Positions 1 to 5,311 of a stretch of DNA of 21,166 nucleotides are shown here, in pieces. How positions within the stretch are numbered: the stretch's first letter is position 1; each line of letters starts with the position of its first letter. The DNA comes from a virus, in the IMG/VR virus record IMGVR_UViG_3300027770_000293, positions 1 to 21,166 of that record; one strand, written 5' to 3'. The notes below the pieces were generated by a model that saw nothing but the letters and a program-made list of their open reading frames with translations, was not told the origin of the DNA and ran no database searches. The position numbers and the translations under genes were made by a program.

Positions 1-2
1 TA

Positions 3-245
3 GCGGTCAAGCAATGCCCACCAGACGCGAAATGGGTTTTTACCAATACCAACGACTTACGCAACTTGCCAACATATGACGTTCAAGAATCATGCCAACT
101 CAAAAACTTTCTTCCCTTATGGCTACGTACGCATATGCGCATACATGCATATTGTTTCGGATGCGTCCGGACCGAACCGGAGTCAATGGCGAGCCGGAGT
201 CAAACCATGCCTCGTCGCCCACCACTTCCCCGCCTTGCTCTTTGA
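3..245 (+). CDS. possible 3' end of a gene cut by the window edge
   Basis: Frame 3 is open from the left edge to TGA at 243-245 (80 codons) with no start seen. The first 35 or so codons are protein-like with a purine-N-pyrimidine pattern; the second half is less convincing. No family is recognised. Its stop lies inside the first copy of the 22-bp repeat, so the end may be fortuitous. The other two plus frames also stay open for short stretches, so the call is weak. Confidence 0.22.
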   Translation, partial: AVKQCPPDAKWVFTNTNDLRNLPTYDVQESCQLKNFLPLWLRTHMRIHAYCFGCVRTEPESMASRSQTMPRRPPLPRLAL

Positions 246-306
246 CTACTCAAAATAGCCTATTTGACTACTCAAAATGGCCCGTTTGAGTTGCCAAACT
301 CCCGCG
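241..306 (+). repeat. 22-bp tandem iteron-like repeats with internal dyad
   Basis: Three adjacent 22-bp units start at 241, 263 and 285. The first two share TTTGACTACTCAAAATRGCC (one difference); the third keeps only TTTGA and the CAAA block. Units one and two each contain a dyad, TTTGA-CTAC-TCAAA. A period near two helical turns with a dyad in each unit is typical of sites for a cooperatively binding protein, as in plasmid or phage origins and partition sites. That function is inferred. Confidence 0.6.
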
Positions 307-440
307 CGCTTGCCCCTTGCCCCTTCCCCCATTGCCCGCCCTCTCCCATAGGGGGAACGCCCCACCTGGACCCCACCACCCACCACCCCCCCCACCAGGG
401 ACACGACGCCTACGCGTCTAAAGACCCTGTATGGCACAAC
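290..440. other. C-rich, strand-asymmetric tract with G4-capable run
   Basis: The plus strand is strongly C-rich and poor in G. It holds a 7-bp tandem repeat (CTTGCCC at 309 and 316, CTTCCCC at 323). At 371-393 the minus strand carries four or more G-runs of at least three, including eight consecutive G at 386-393, separated by TGGT, so it can form a G-quadruplex. ORFs crossing the tract are low complexity and I do not count them as genes. From 246 to 564 I see no gene. Confidence 0.5.
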
Positions 441-445
441 GGCCA

Positions 446-520
446 CATAAAACTTTTTTTACGGCCCCATAAAACTTTTTTTATTGGCTATGGGCCTACC
501 CCTTTTTCCTTATGGGCCTA
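446..520 (+). repeat. second set of 22-bp-spaced repeats
   Basis: CATAAAACTTTTTTTA occurs at 446-461 and again at 468-483. TATGGGCCTA occurs at 489-498 and 511-520. Both pairs have exactly the 22-bp spacing of the iterons at 241-306, though the sequence differs. The array ends at a TATAAT box before the first gene. Likely protein-binding or origin sequence; no known origin family is recognised. Confidence 0.5.
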
Positions 521-524
521 TAAT
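519..524 (+). promoter_or_regulatory. candidate -10 box TATAAT
   Basis: A perfect TATAAT begins inside the last TATGGGCCTA repeat, 40 bp upstream of the gene at 565. No good -35 sequence lies 16-18 bp upstream, so if this is a promoter it probably depends on an activator bound at the repeats. Confidence 0.35.
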
Positions 525-564
525 TTTTTTGTTTTTGTGCTTGCAATATATGATGAGTATATGA

Positions 565-1029
565 ATGGTGCTTGCAATGAGTGCTCAAATTGATGGAATT
601 AAGCTTGCAAAGAAACGCGGACCTAAGCCCGCTGCTGTGAAGAGTGTGGTATATTATCGGCGGGTATTACCTTGTGTGGTTAGTGAGTTAGATGAGTATT
701 TAAAAGGTAAGTTAGGGGCGGCGCGAACTGTGGTGCCATTGGGGCATAAGGTGCCTGCGGTTGTGGAGACTGTGGTTGATGGGCCTTCGGTTGTGTTGGT
801 TGAGGATGTTGAGATCAGGAAGCAGCTTGCTGATATGACAGCTAGCTACTTAGGGGAGTGTGAGAAGGTGGCCGCGATGGGGTTGAGGTTGGATGCGATG
901 AATAAGGATATGGATGATTGTTTGGCTATGACTGACGACGATAAGGTTAGGTATTGGCGCGGGCGTGCTTTGGTTGCGGAATCCGCTATTAAAGCGCGGG
1001 GCGGAGAGTTTGACCAAACCCAAGGTTAA
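565..1029 (+). CDS. orphan protein with basic KKRGPKP patch, 154 residues
   Basis: I do not recognise the family. Near the N-terminus (about residues 16-22) lies KKRGPKP, an AT-hook-like basic patch that suggests DNA contact. The middle (about 55-85) is Val-rich and beta-like, and the C-terminal half is charged and probably helical. Codon use is strikingly G+T-rich on the coding strand (many GTG, GTT, TTG), unlike the phage genes further right, so this gene may have a different origin. A second in-frame ATG at 577 (MSAQIDG) is an equally possible start; neither has a clear ribosome site. It lies just downstream of the repeat array, the usual place for a protein that binds such repeats, but that role is only an inference. 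Confidence 0.55.
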   Translation: MVLAMSAQIDGIKLAKKRGPKPAAVKSVVYYRRVLPCVVSELDEYLKGKLGAARTVVPLGHKVPAVVETVVDGPSVVLVEDVEIRKQLADMTASYLGECEKVAAMGLRLDAMNKDMDDCLAMTDDDKVRYWRGRALVAESAIKARGGEFDQTQG

Positions 1030-1055
1030 ATTGATTGCCTTTACGCACCAACGCA

Positions 1056-1076
1056 CCCCCCCCCATCCCCTATCCC
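1056..1076 (-). other. G-quadruplex-capable run
   Basis: Nine C at 1056-1064, four at 1067-1070 and three at 1073-1075 give G-runs on the minus strand. It follows the orphan gene. Downstream, a short CCC-ATC-GGG hairpin and eight T (about 1073-1100) could act as a weak terminator. Confidence 0.3.
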
Positions 1077-1184
1077 ATCGGGAGTGGTTTATTTTTTTTA
1101 TTTCGTTGACGGCATTATTACCGAATGAAACGAATGGTTCTTGTTAGGGATTTAGTAGATTGTTAAAAAAATACATTAATCATT

Positions 1185-1442
1185 ATGAGCATTAAATATC
1201 GAGGTATGGTGTTTGCGGGGTACAATACCCCTAAGAGGACTCCGGGCGCAACGAAGAAGTCTGCGGTGCTTGCCAAGGTTGGTGATACGGTTAGGCTGGT
1301 TCGTTTTGGAGACCCCTCCATGTCGATCAAGAAAGACCAGCCTGCACGCAAATCGTCGTACTGCGCTCGCAGCGGCGGGATCGTGGGTGGTGAAGGCAAG
1401 CTTTCAGCCAACTACTGGTCGCGCAGGGCTTGGGACTGCTAA
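1185..1442 (+). CDS. small conserved phage protein, RFGDP / IKKDQPARKS motif
   Basis: The 85-residue protein opens with MSIKYRGMVFAGYN. It then has a short KSAVLAKVGDTVRLVRFGDP segment, a basic core with IKKDQPARKSSYCARSGG, and ends with KLSANYWSRRAWDC. I recognise this layout (KPKRTP, VLAKVGD..RLVRFG, then PARR.S..AR and YWS...W) as a small family common in tailed phages, often near structural genes, with no established function to my knowledge. It is strongly basic, with cysteines at about residues 60 and 85. A TTGACG at 1106-1111 is a possible -35. It is the only gene in its unit and a strong hairpin terminator lies 47 bp after the stop. Confidence 0.75.
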   Translation: MSIKYRGMVFAGYNTPKRTPGATKKSAVLAKVGDTVRLVRFGDPSMSIKKDQPARKSSYCARSGGIVGGEGKLSANYWSRRAWDC

Positions 1443-1458
1443 ACATCAACCGGGCTTG

Positions 1459-1478
1459 GGTTCCTTGCGGTTCCTTGC
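1459..1478 (+). repeat. 10-bp tandem duplication
   Basis: GGTTCCTTGC is repeated directly at 1459-1468 and 1469-1478, between the stop of the small phage gene and its terminator. No function is apparent. Confidence 0.45.
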
Positions 1479-1489
1479 CCTTAAATCAG

Positions 1490-1522
1490 AAAGCCCTACA
1501 CTTATCAGGTGTAGGGCTTTTT
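1490..1522 (+). terminator. strong rho-independent terminator
   Basis: A perfect 12-bp stem, AAAGCCCTACAC (1490-1501) with GTGTAGGGCTTT (1509-1520), has a 7-base loop and ends in five T (1518-1522). It ends the plus-strand gene at 1185 and sits 30 bp from the end of the minus-strand operon. On the minus strand the stem is followed by few T, so termination there would be weaker. Confidence 0.85.
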
Positions 1523-1551
1523 ATGTGCCAAGGATTGCCTAGGATGGATTG

Positions 1552-1746
1552 CTAGGGATAGTCGTGAATGGTTATGTCGGGAGATTTTTTGCTCTTACCA
1601 AAGGATGCGCAAGCTGACTTGGCTGCTTCGAGGGTATTATAGGGTCCACCAAACCAACCGTCCAACCACTCGGTTTTGTGCTTGCTCTCGACATAAAAGA
1701 GCGAGTTTCCCGACTCCCAAGTTTTCTGCACAATTCTAAGCGTCAT
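1552..1746 (-). CDS. small hypothetical protein, 64 residues
   Basis: Last gene of the minus-strand operon. It overlaps the previous gene by ATGA (1743-1746). The protein is soluble and Trp/Tyr-rich, with WLDGWFGGPYNTLEAAKSA in the middle and a C-terminus ending ITIHDYP. The gene before it ends with a similar AIIHKYP, and both have a beta-hairpin followed by an 'AAK/ACRE' helix, so the two may be diverged copies of one small fold, perhaps adapters or inhibitors. This is inference; no family is recognised. Confidence 0.55.
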   Translation of the reverse strand: MTLRIVQKTWESGNSLFYVESKHKTEWLDGWFGGPYNTLEAAKSACASFGKSKKSPDITIHDYP

Positions 1747-1982
1747 GTCTGGGTATCCAAGGGGTACTTGTGAATGATTGCCTTGGGTCTATCTTCCACC
1801 TTGATCTTGGAGGAGATTAATAGTTCGATCTCCCGGCAAGCTTGCTTGTGCGACATGAAGCTGATCGGCTCTCCCTCATCGCGATAAAGCGGCAACCAAC
1901 GAAACCAATTATACCGTTGCGGATAGAATAAGCGGTCGGATTCGACAACTCGGTATTTATTAACTTTTATTGTGATTTTCAT
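1743..1982 (-). CDS. small hypothetical protein, 79 residues
   Basis: I start this gene at the ATG at 1982 (MKITIKVNKY) because it makes the four-base ATGA overlap seen throughout the operon. Longer versions reaching upstream would overlap the HExxH gene extensively. The protein has a beta-like N-terminus, an aromatic stretch (FYPQRYNWFRWLPLYRDEG), a helix with SHKQACREIELLI, and ends in a KAIIHKYP segment like that of the next gene. Function unknown. Confidence 0.6.
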   Translation of the reverse strand: MKITIKVNKYRVVESDRLFYPQRYNWFRWLPLYRDEGEPISFMSHKQACREIELLISSKIKVEDRPKAIIHKYPLDTQT

Positions 1983-2362
1983 TTTATTTTTATTTTGTGT
2001 TTTTTCATAAGCCCATACGCTACCTCGGTTAAGTAACCTTGTAAATAAGCGAATGGTTCGTGATTGTCTTTCGAGAAAATAACCTCGCAACGTTCCGCCA
2101 TCCTCATCGTCGCATGAAAGATTTCGTGAGATATGGTGTTATGGCATAAGTCTTTATACTGGAAGAATATTGAGAAGCACGCGCCGCGATAGCAATGGAG
2201 CGCGCAATACTCTCCGTCTACATCCTGCTCCCCTAGGTACTTGATCCTAAATGGCTTGGTTACCGATTTGCCTATATCGCGACTAATAACAACCTCAAAG
2301 AAACTGGCGTATATTGGTACATATACCCTGACCGATTTCTCGTTATTCCCCATGACCTTCAT
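1979..2362 (-). CDS. small HExxH zinc-peptidase-like protein
   Basis: A 127-residue protein with HEIFH at residues 79-83, the zinc-binding and catalytic pattern of zincin peptidases, followed about 19 residues later by HEPFAYLQGYLTE, where the Glu (102) is a plausible third ligand. The N-terminal half is beta-rich with several Cys (53, 57, 62, 73). No signal peptide or membrane segment is seen, so it should be cytoplasmic. Small phage proteins with HExxH then 'EpfAYLvGYL' are, as I recall, a recurring uncharacterised family; activity is not proven. It overlaps both neighbours by ATGA, so it is translated with the signal-peptidase-like protein upstream. The two may be a processing pair, but that is inference. 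Confidence 0.65.
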   Translation of the reverse strand: MKVMGNNEKSVRVYVPIYASFFEVVISRDIGKSVTKPFRIKYLGEQDVDGEYCALHCYRGACFSIFFQYKDLCHNTISHEIFHATMRMAERCEVIFSKDNHEPFAYLQGYLTEVAYGLMKKHKIKIK

Positions 2363-2868
2363 TTCTTGTCGCGTGTCGTATAAATAGCCACAACAATCCC
2401 TGTAAATTCCTCGACTCCCATTGTTTGCCCTTTTCCTTCGTAGTGTTTATTGGATTGACCATCCATAATCCAAGAATCTCCAAGTTTTTCCGCAACCCAA
2501 TGAGCCACCGGCGGAGAGTCCTTTGGACGCCAACTCGCTTGATAGGTAGCAATCATCCCCACGGAAACATCGGCATAGGGAATTGACTTTACGACAATAT
2601 AGTCTCCACCCGTAATAAATGGCTCCATTGATCCTGTTTGGGCTACAAGGTAAACCTTTCCATCAATTTCCTTGGCTTGGAGACTTGACGCCATCAATGC
2701 TTGGGTTGGTGTATTACCCCAGTAAGTTGCAACCTCCTGACGTTTTGGCGTGCAGCCAAAAACCAAAAGAGCAATCGACGCAATCGCAAGGCCAGCCACG
2801 ATCAGCTTAATCGTGGTCTTGGCGCAACAAGTGCGGTTAACTTCTGCGGGTGTTTTCTCGTTTTTCAT
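2359..2868 (-). CDS. membrane-anchored S26-type signal-peptidase-like lipoprotein
   Basis: A 169-residue protein. A hydrophobic segment at about residues 19-38 ends in LLVFGC, a lipobox-like site with Cys39, so it is probably a lipoprotein or single-pass membrane protein with its body outside the cytoplasm. The body carries TGSMEP (Ser80), the serine nucleophile box of signal peptidase I/LexA folds, then a GDYIVVK strand, HWVAEKLGDSW (His123) and MDGQSN (Asp136). The His and Gly-Asp/Asn positions resemble the Ser-His-Asp type (SipW/Sec11) more than the Ser-Lys bacterial LepB type. No helicase or terminase context explains it. It overlaps both neighbours by ATGA. It could process envelope proteins or be an inactive decoy. 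An alternative is a phage S24-like peptidase, but the membrane anchor argues against this. Confidence 0.7.
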   Translation of the reverse strand: MKNEKTPAEVNRTCCAKTTIKLIVAGLAIASIALLVFGCTPKRQEVATYWGNTPTQALMASSLQAKEIDGKVYLVAQTGSMEPFITGGDYIVVKSIPYADVSVGMIATYQASWRPKDSPPVAHWVAEKLGDSWIMDGQSNKHYEGKGQTMGVEEFTGIVVAIYTTRDKK

Positions 2869-3524
2869 AGTGTGATATATACTGGGTCGTGAACCATTGC
2901 GTACTCTTCATTTAGAAGGCTTGCATTGACTGAAATAGTTCCATTTTTCTCAAGAATTCCATATCCGGTATGGATATGTCCAAAGCAATGGACTTTTGGT
3001 TTGATTCTGTCAATAGCCTTCGCTAGCTCCTCGCAACCAAGATTTTCTCCCCTGCGACCCTCGCATGTATCGAGCACGCCGAATGCAGGTCCGTGCGTTA
3101 CGAGAATATCGGTGTCGCGCTGAATGCGGTCCCAATGCTTCTTGATATCCGCGCCGCGCTTGCGATTAAATGCCCAATTTAGAAACTCTGGCTGAACAGG
3201 AGACCCGTAGACCCTAATGCCATCAAATCGCGCCCAATCGTCCTCTAGGTAGGTCACGGAAGGCGCGTACTTCTTGATCAACCGACGTGCAGCTTTGGGC
3301 GCGTGTTCAAATACCCAGTCGTGATTACCCGCCACAAAACACTTGTGCTTAGCTGGTTGCGACTCAAACCATACAAGGAACTCCTTTAATGATTCAGAAC
3401 CACCGTCATAGGTCACGTCCCCTGCATGGATAAGGATGTCGCATTCCTTGAGGGTTCCAATCTTGGCGTGCCGACCGTGGGTATCCGAAATGCAGGTAAT
3501 GCGTTGAGCTGTTTCTGTTGACAT
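2865..3524 (-). CDS. calcineurin-like metallophosphoesterase
   Basis: A 219-residue protein with the full set of two-metal phosphoesterase motifs: DTHGRH (residues 14-19), GDVT (35-38), GNHDW (66-70), THGP (about 143-146) and FGHIHTG (about 182-188). It spans only the core domain, similar in layout to small MPPED-type cyclic nucleotide or nucleic-acid phosphodiesterases. Substrate cannot be told from the sequence: cyclic nucleotides, nucleotides, RNA ends or phosphoproteins are all possible. It is in the minus operon just upstream of the signal-peptidase-like gene (ATGA overlap) and starts right after a perfect inverted repeat at 3525-3541. Cytoplasmic. Confidence 0.9.
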   Translation of the reverse strand: MSTETAQRITCISDTHGRHAKIGTLKECDILIHAGDVTYDGGSESLKEFLVWFESQPAKHKCFVAGNHDWVFEHAPKAARRLIKKYAPSVTYLEDDWARFDGIRVYGSPVQPEFLNWAFNRKRGADIKKHWDRIQRDTDILVTHGPAFGVLDTCEGRRGENLGCEELAKAIDRIKPKVHCFGHIHTGYGILEKNGTISVNASLLNEEYAMVHDPVYITL

Positions 3525-3682
3525 AAAATAAGACTTATTTTTAACGATAGTTTATTACGAATTGATCGAGAGATTCTAAGCTCTCGCTCCCAATCCGCAT
3601 CTGTGATTGTGGAAAACATTAAAACATAGACTCCTGAATCGGGGCAATCTCTACGGATTTCCGCATAGTTGGGTTGCTGCAC
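3413..3682 (-). CDS. possible overlapping small ORF
   Basis: A GTG-started 89-codon frame overlaps the end of the gene at 3619-3918 and the first 112 bases of the phosphoesterase gene. Its first 50 codons (PNYAEIRRDCPDSGVYVLMF, then ITDADWERELRISRS) look coding by purine-N-pyrimidine pattern and fill the 94-base gap; the last third looks like a shadow. It may be a real small gene or a remnant after a frameshift. Confidence 0.25.
   Translation of the reverse strand: MQQPNYAEIRRDCPDSGVYVLMFSTITDADWERELRISRSIRNKLSLKISLILCQQKQLNALPAFRIPTVGTPRLEPSRNATSLSMQGT
3525..3541. promoter_or_regulatory. perfect inverted repeat, possible operator
   Basis: AAAATAAG-A-CTTATTTT is an 8-bp perfect palindrome with a one-base centre, adjoining the ATG of the metallophosphoesterase. 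The same half-site (ATAAGT/ACTTAT) recurs in two inverted repeats upstream of the capsid gene. A shared regulator is possible but unproven. The 94-base gap to the previous gene also holds a CGAGAG/CTCTCG hairpin at 3567-3586. Confidence 0.4.
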
Positions 3683-3918
3683 CTCGGAAGATCAAACTTT
3701 GAATCAACAACATTCTCTCCCGTTTTGTGATAGGCGCAAGATCCGTAGATCATAGACAGCGACAAAATCCCATAGGACGACGGCTTGATGTTTCGCTCTA
3801 TCTGCATCGAGTTATGGAATTGGTTTAACGCTTGGACTGGACCCGATGCTTGAAGATCGTCGGTTTGGTTTAGGTCGGGTAACGAATCCAAGGAATACTT
3901 TATCCTGAACCTTTTCAT
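3619..3918 (-). CDS. hypothetical protein, 99 residues
   Basis: The start ATG at 3918 abuts the stop of the membrane-protein gene. The N-terminal 60 residues (MKRFRIKYSLDSLPDL, then ASGPVQALNQFHNSM) look like a small beta-alpha fold in which a strand is followed by a 'S.P.QALNQFH' helix, a layout common in small phage proteins, including the 79- and 64-residue genes later in this operon. The C-terminal 40 residues contain two Cys and no clear motif. Function unknown. Confidence 0.5.
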   Translation of the reverse strand: MKRFRIKYSLDSLPDLNQTDDLQASGPVQALNQFHNSMQIERNIKPSSYGILSLSMIYGSCAYHKTGENVVDSKFDLPRCSNPTMRKSVEIAPIQESMF

Positions 3919-4239
3919 TTAGATTACTTTCTGCGAAGTTTTATCGTTGCTTGTCGTTGCCTTGTCGGAATCGGCAGATGGTACTGATAAATTAACCAAT
4001 TTCGCCGCTTCAGCGAATCCAACAAGTAATTGCTGGGCCGCCATCTTGGCTGCGAATGGAAGCAAGAGCAAGATCCACGCAACCACTACCGGAACAACAG
4101 CAAGCCACGTAAGGAACAGATTATCGAACGACACAAGTTTAACCATGGCCGCAAGCAGCAGGACGTAGGCCGCTAGAGGAGCGGACGCAAATACTGCCGC
4201 CGAGATTACGCAAGCAATGACCTTGAGATTATTTTTCAT
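3919..4239 (-). CDS. two-helix membrane protein, 106 residues
   Basis: I start at ATG 4239 (MKNNLKVIACV), which overlaps the end of the previous gene by 11 bases; a TTG at 4275 is possible but less likely. Two strong hydrophobic segments are visible: about residues 5-32 (VIACVISAAVFASAPLAAYV and onward) and about 40-65 (LFLTWLAVVPVVVAWILLLL). They are followed by an amphipathic Ala-rich helix and a polar, Ser/Thr/Lys-rich tail. This is the size and topology of a phage holin or a superinfection-exclusion protein, but no endolysin is nearby, so neither can be claimed. Inner membrane. Confidence 0.6.
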   Translation of the reverse strand: MKNNLKVIACVISAAVFASAPLAAYVLLLAAMVKLVSFDNLFLTWLAVVPVVVAWILLLLPFAAKMAAQQLLVGFAEAAKLVNLSVPSADSDKATTSNDKTSQKVI

Positions 4240-4442
4240 CCGGGCAAGATGACAAGGTAAACTTAAGGTCGTCAACTATTTTTTTGGTAAAAATCTCTTG
4301 CATTTGAATCGAATCTGCGGTTTGATCTACCTCGATGAAAATCAAGCCGTCGAATAAAAAGCCTAAACCTCCGCTTTGGTGGCTGTTGCCAAAGCCAATG
4401 AAAAAAGTCGGGCGTATCGCCCAGCTCAGCAAACACAATCAT
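4229..4442 (-). CDS. first gene of minus operon, apparently frameshifted
   Basis: Reading from ATG 4442 gives MIVFAELGDTPDFF, then a change of one frame at the six-A run at 4401-4406 (T6 on the coding strand) gives a natural continuation, IGFGNSHQSGGLGFLFDGL and then IEVDQTADSIQMQEIFTKKI, ending with SSCPDEK at 4229. Without the shift, the first frame ends at 4272 after an Arg-rich stretch and the second frame has only a TTG start at 4438. The codon pattern favours the first frame before the run and the second after it. Either a homopolymer sequence error, a recent mutation or programmed slippage. The product would be about 70 residues, acidic at its C-terminal end; function unknown. Confidence 0.45.
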
Positions 4443-4488
4443 CGTAACGCAAAATCACGTCGCCAATTAGCGGCGCAAATTGATCAAG
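4443..4488. promoter_or_regulatory. divergent intergenic region
   Basis: These 46 bases separate the minus-strand operon from the plus-strand block, so promoters for both should lie here or within the first codons. I see a short CGCC/GGCG hairpin around 4461-4476 but no convincing -35/-10 pair. Confidence 0.35.
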
Positions 4489-4752
4489 ATGAATCCTAAA
4501 CGGGAAGAGGGAGAAAACTACACGCAGGAACAGGAGGATTGGGTGGCTGGAAGAATGCCATCCCAGTCCAAAAGCGCGTTGAAAGCGAAGCTCGTAAGGA
4601 GCTTCATCGCAAAGAACCCAGGAAGCGTAAGTTACGATATTCGTTCAAAGATGGGAGCGGAATACGTTGCATCGCTAGACTGGCTGTTCAAAAGAAACTT
4701 AATTCGTTCAGAGGGCGGGCTTAATCGACGATACTTCGTCGTACCATTATGA
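4489..4752 (+). CDS. small winged-helix-like DNA-binding protein
   Basis: The start ATG at 4489 is preferred over a TTG at 4480. The N-terminal 30 residues are polar. From about residue 35, LVRSFIAKNPGSVSYDIRSK, then MGAEYVASLDWLFKRNLI and an RRYFVV strand read as a winged helix-turn-helix (helix, short turn, recognition helix, wing). At 87 residues it would be a minimal regulator. It is first in the plus-strand block and next to the divergent promoter region, so regulation of one or both operons is a reasonable inference. It overlaps the next gene by ATGA. Confidence 0.55.
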   Translation: MNPKREEGENYTQEQEDWVAGRMPSQSKSALKAKLVRSFIAKNPGSVSYDIRSKMGAEYVASLDWLFKRNLIRSEGGLNRRYFVVPL

Positions 4753-4985
4753 CATTAACACAAACAGCTCCGGGCGTGCCTTGCGGCATCTGCAAGGAAA
4801 TAATTCCCGATGTCTATGCAAAGACATCTGAACTTATGACCGCTTTGAACTATCCAGATAAATGGGAAACCGAAATGGAGTGCTTGGTATGCAACGACTG
4901 CCGTATTCAAGCCCGTGCTGCAAAAGCATGGCTTAAACACGCAGGTCTTCACGAATGCATCAAAGTAGGGAGGAACTGCGAATGA
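4749..4985 (+). CDS. small zinc-knuckle protein
   Basis: A 78-residue protein with a CGIC pair (residues 12-15) and a CLVCNDC cluster (45-51), the spacing of a four-Cys zinc ribbon or knuckle split by a helix. The C-terminal part is basic and helical (ARAAKAWLKHAGLHECIKVG). Binding to nucleic acid or a protein partner is likely but unproven. It has ATGA overlaps with both neighbours, so the three genes are translationally linked. Confidence 0.6.
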   Translation: MTLTQTAPGVPCGICKEIIPDVYAKTSELMTALNYPDKWETEMECLVCNDCRIQARAAKAWLKHAGLHECIKVGRNCE

Positions 4986-5311
4986 AGGCGCTTACATATG
5001 ACGACAATAAGCCGCCGCTAGCATTGCTGCCTTCAGCTGGCTTGCGGGAGATAGCCATGGTGCAAGCATACGGTGCTCTTAAATATGGGACCACTCATAA
5101 TTTCAGGTCAGGAATGGAGGTGAGCAGGAACCTGAGCTGCGCCCTTCGCCATATCTACGAGTATATAGATGGCAACGACTTGGATAATGAGTCTGGGCGA
5201 CATCACCTAGCTCACGCGGCTTGCCGACTAATGTTCATCCTCCAGAATATCAATGACGATGTTTTAATTGACGACAGGTACAGAAAGATAAATAAGCAAG
5301 AAAGTGCTTGA
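4982..5311 (+). CDS. dATP/dGTP diphosphohydrolase-like protein
   Basis: The start at ATG 4982 is supported by AGGGAGGA eight bases upstream (about 4967-4974) and an ATGA overlap. The 109-residue protein follows a family common in phages: KPPLALLPSAGLREIAMVQA, GALKYGTTHNF, NLSCALRHIYEYIDG, and an ESGRHHLAHAACRLMFI helix with the Glu/His residues expected for metal binding. I recall it as the dATP/dGTP diphosphohydrolase N-terminal family, an all-alpha, MazG-like fold. Such enzymes trim dNTP pools. Some phages with 2-aminoadenine DNA carry related enzymes, but no PurZ is in this window. Cytoplasmic. Confidence 0.75.
   Translation: MKALTYDDNKPPLALLPSAGLREIAMVQAYGALKYGTTHNFRSGMEVSRNLSCALRHIYEYIDGNDLDNESGRHHLAHAACRLMFILQNINDDVLIDDRYRKINKQESA

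Noticed and set aside
241-306. CRISPR array
   Set aside because: Units are contiguous 22-bp repeats with no unique spacers, so they are iterons, not CRISPR.
246-593. ORFs crossing the C-rich tract on both strands
   Set aside because: Pro- or Gly-rich low-complexity products that follow the base composition, crossing repeats; no support.
3919-4239. Holin
   Set aside because: Two membrane helices fit, but no endolysin or spanin is adjacent and the gene lies in a different kind of operon.
4982-5311. Evidence for a 2-aminoadenine (Z) genome
   Set aside because: Only a diphosphohydrolase-like gene is seen; there is no PurZ, DatZ or special polymerase in the window.
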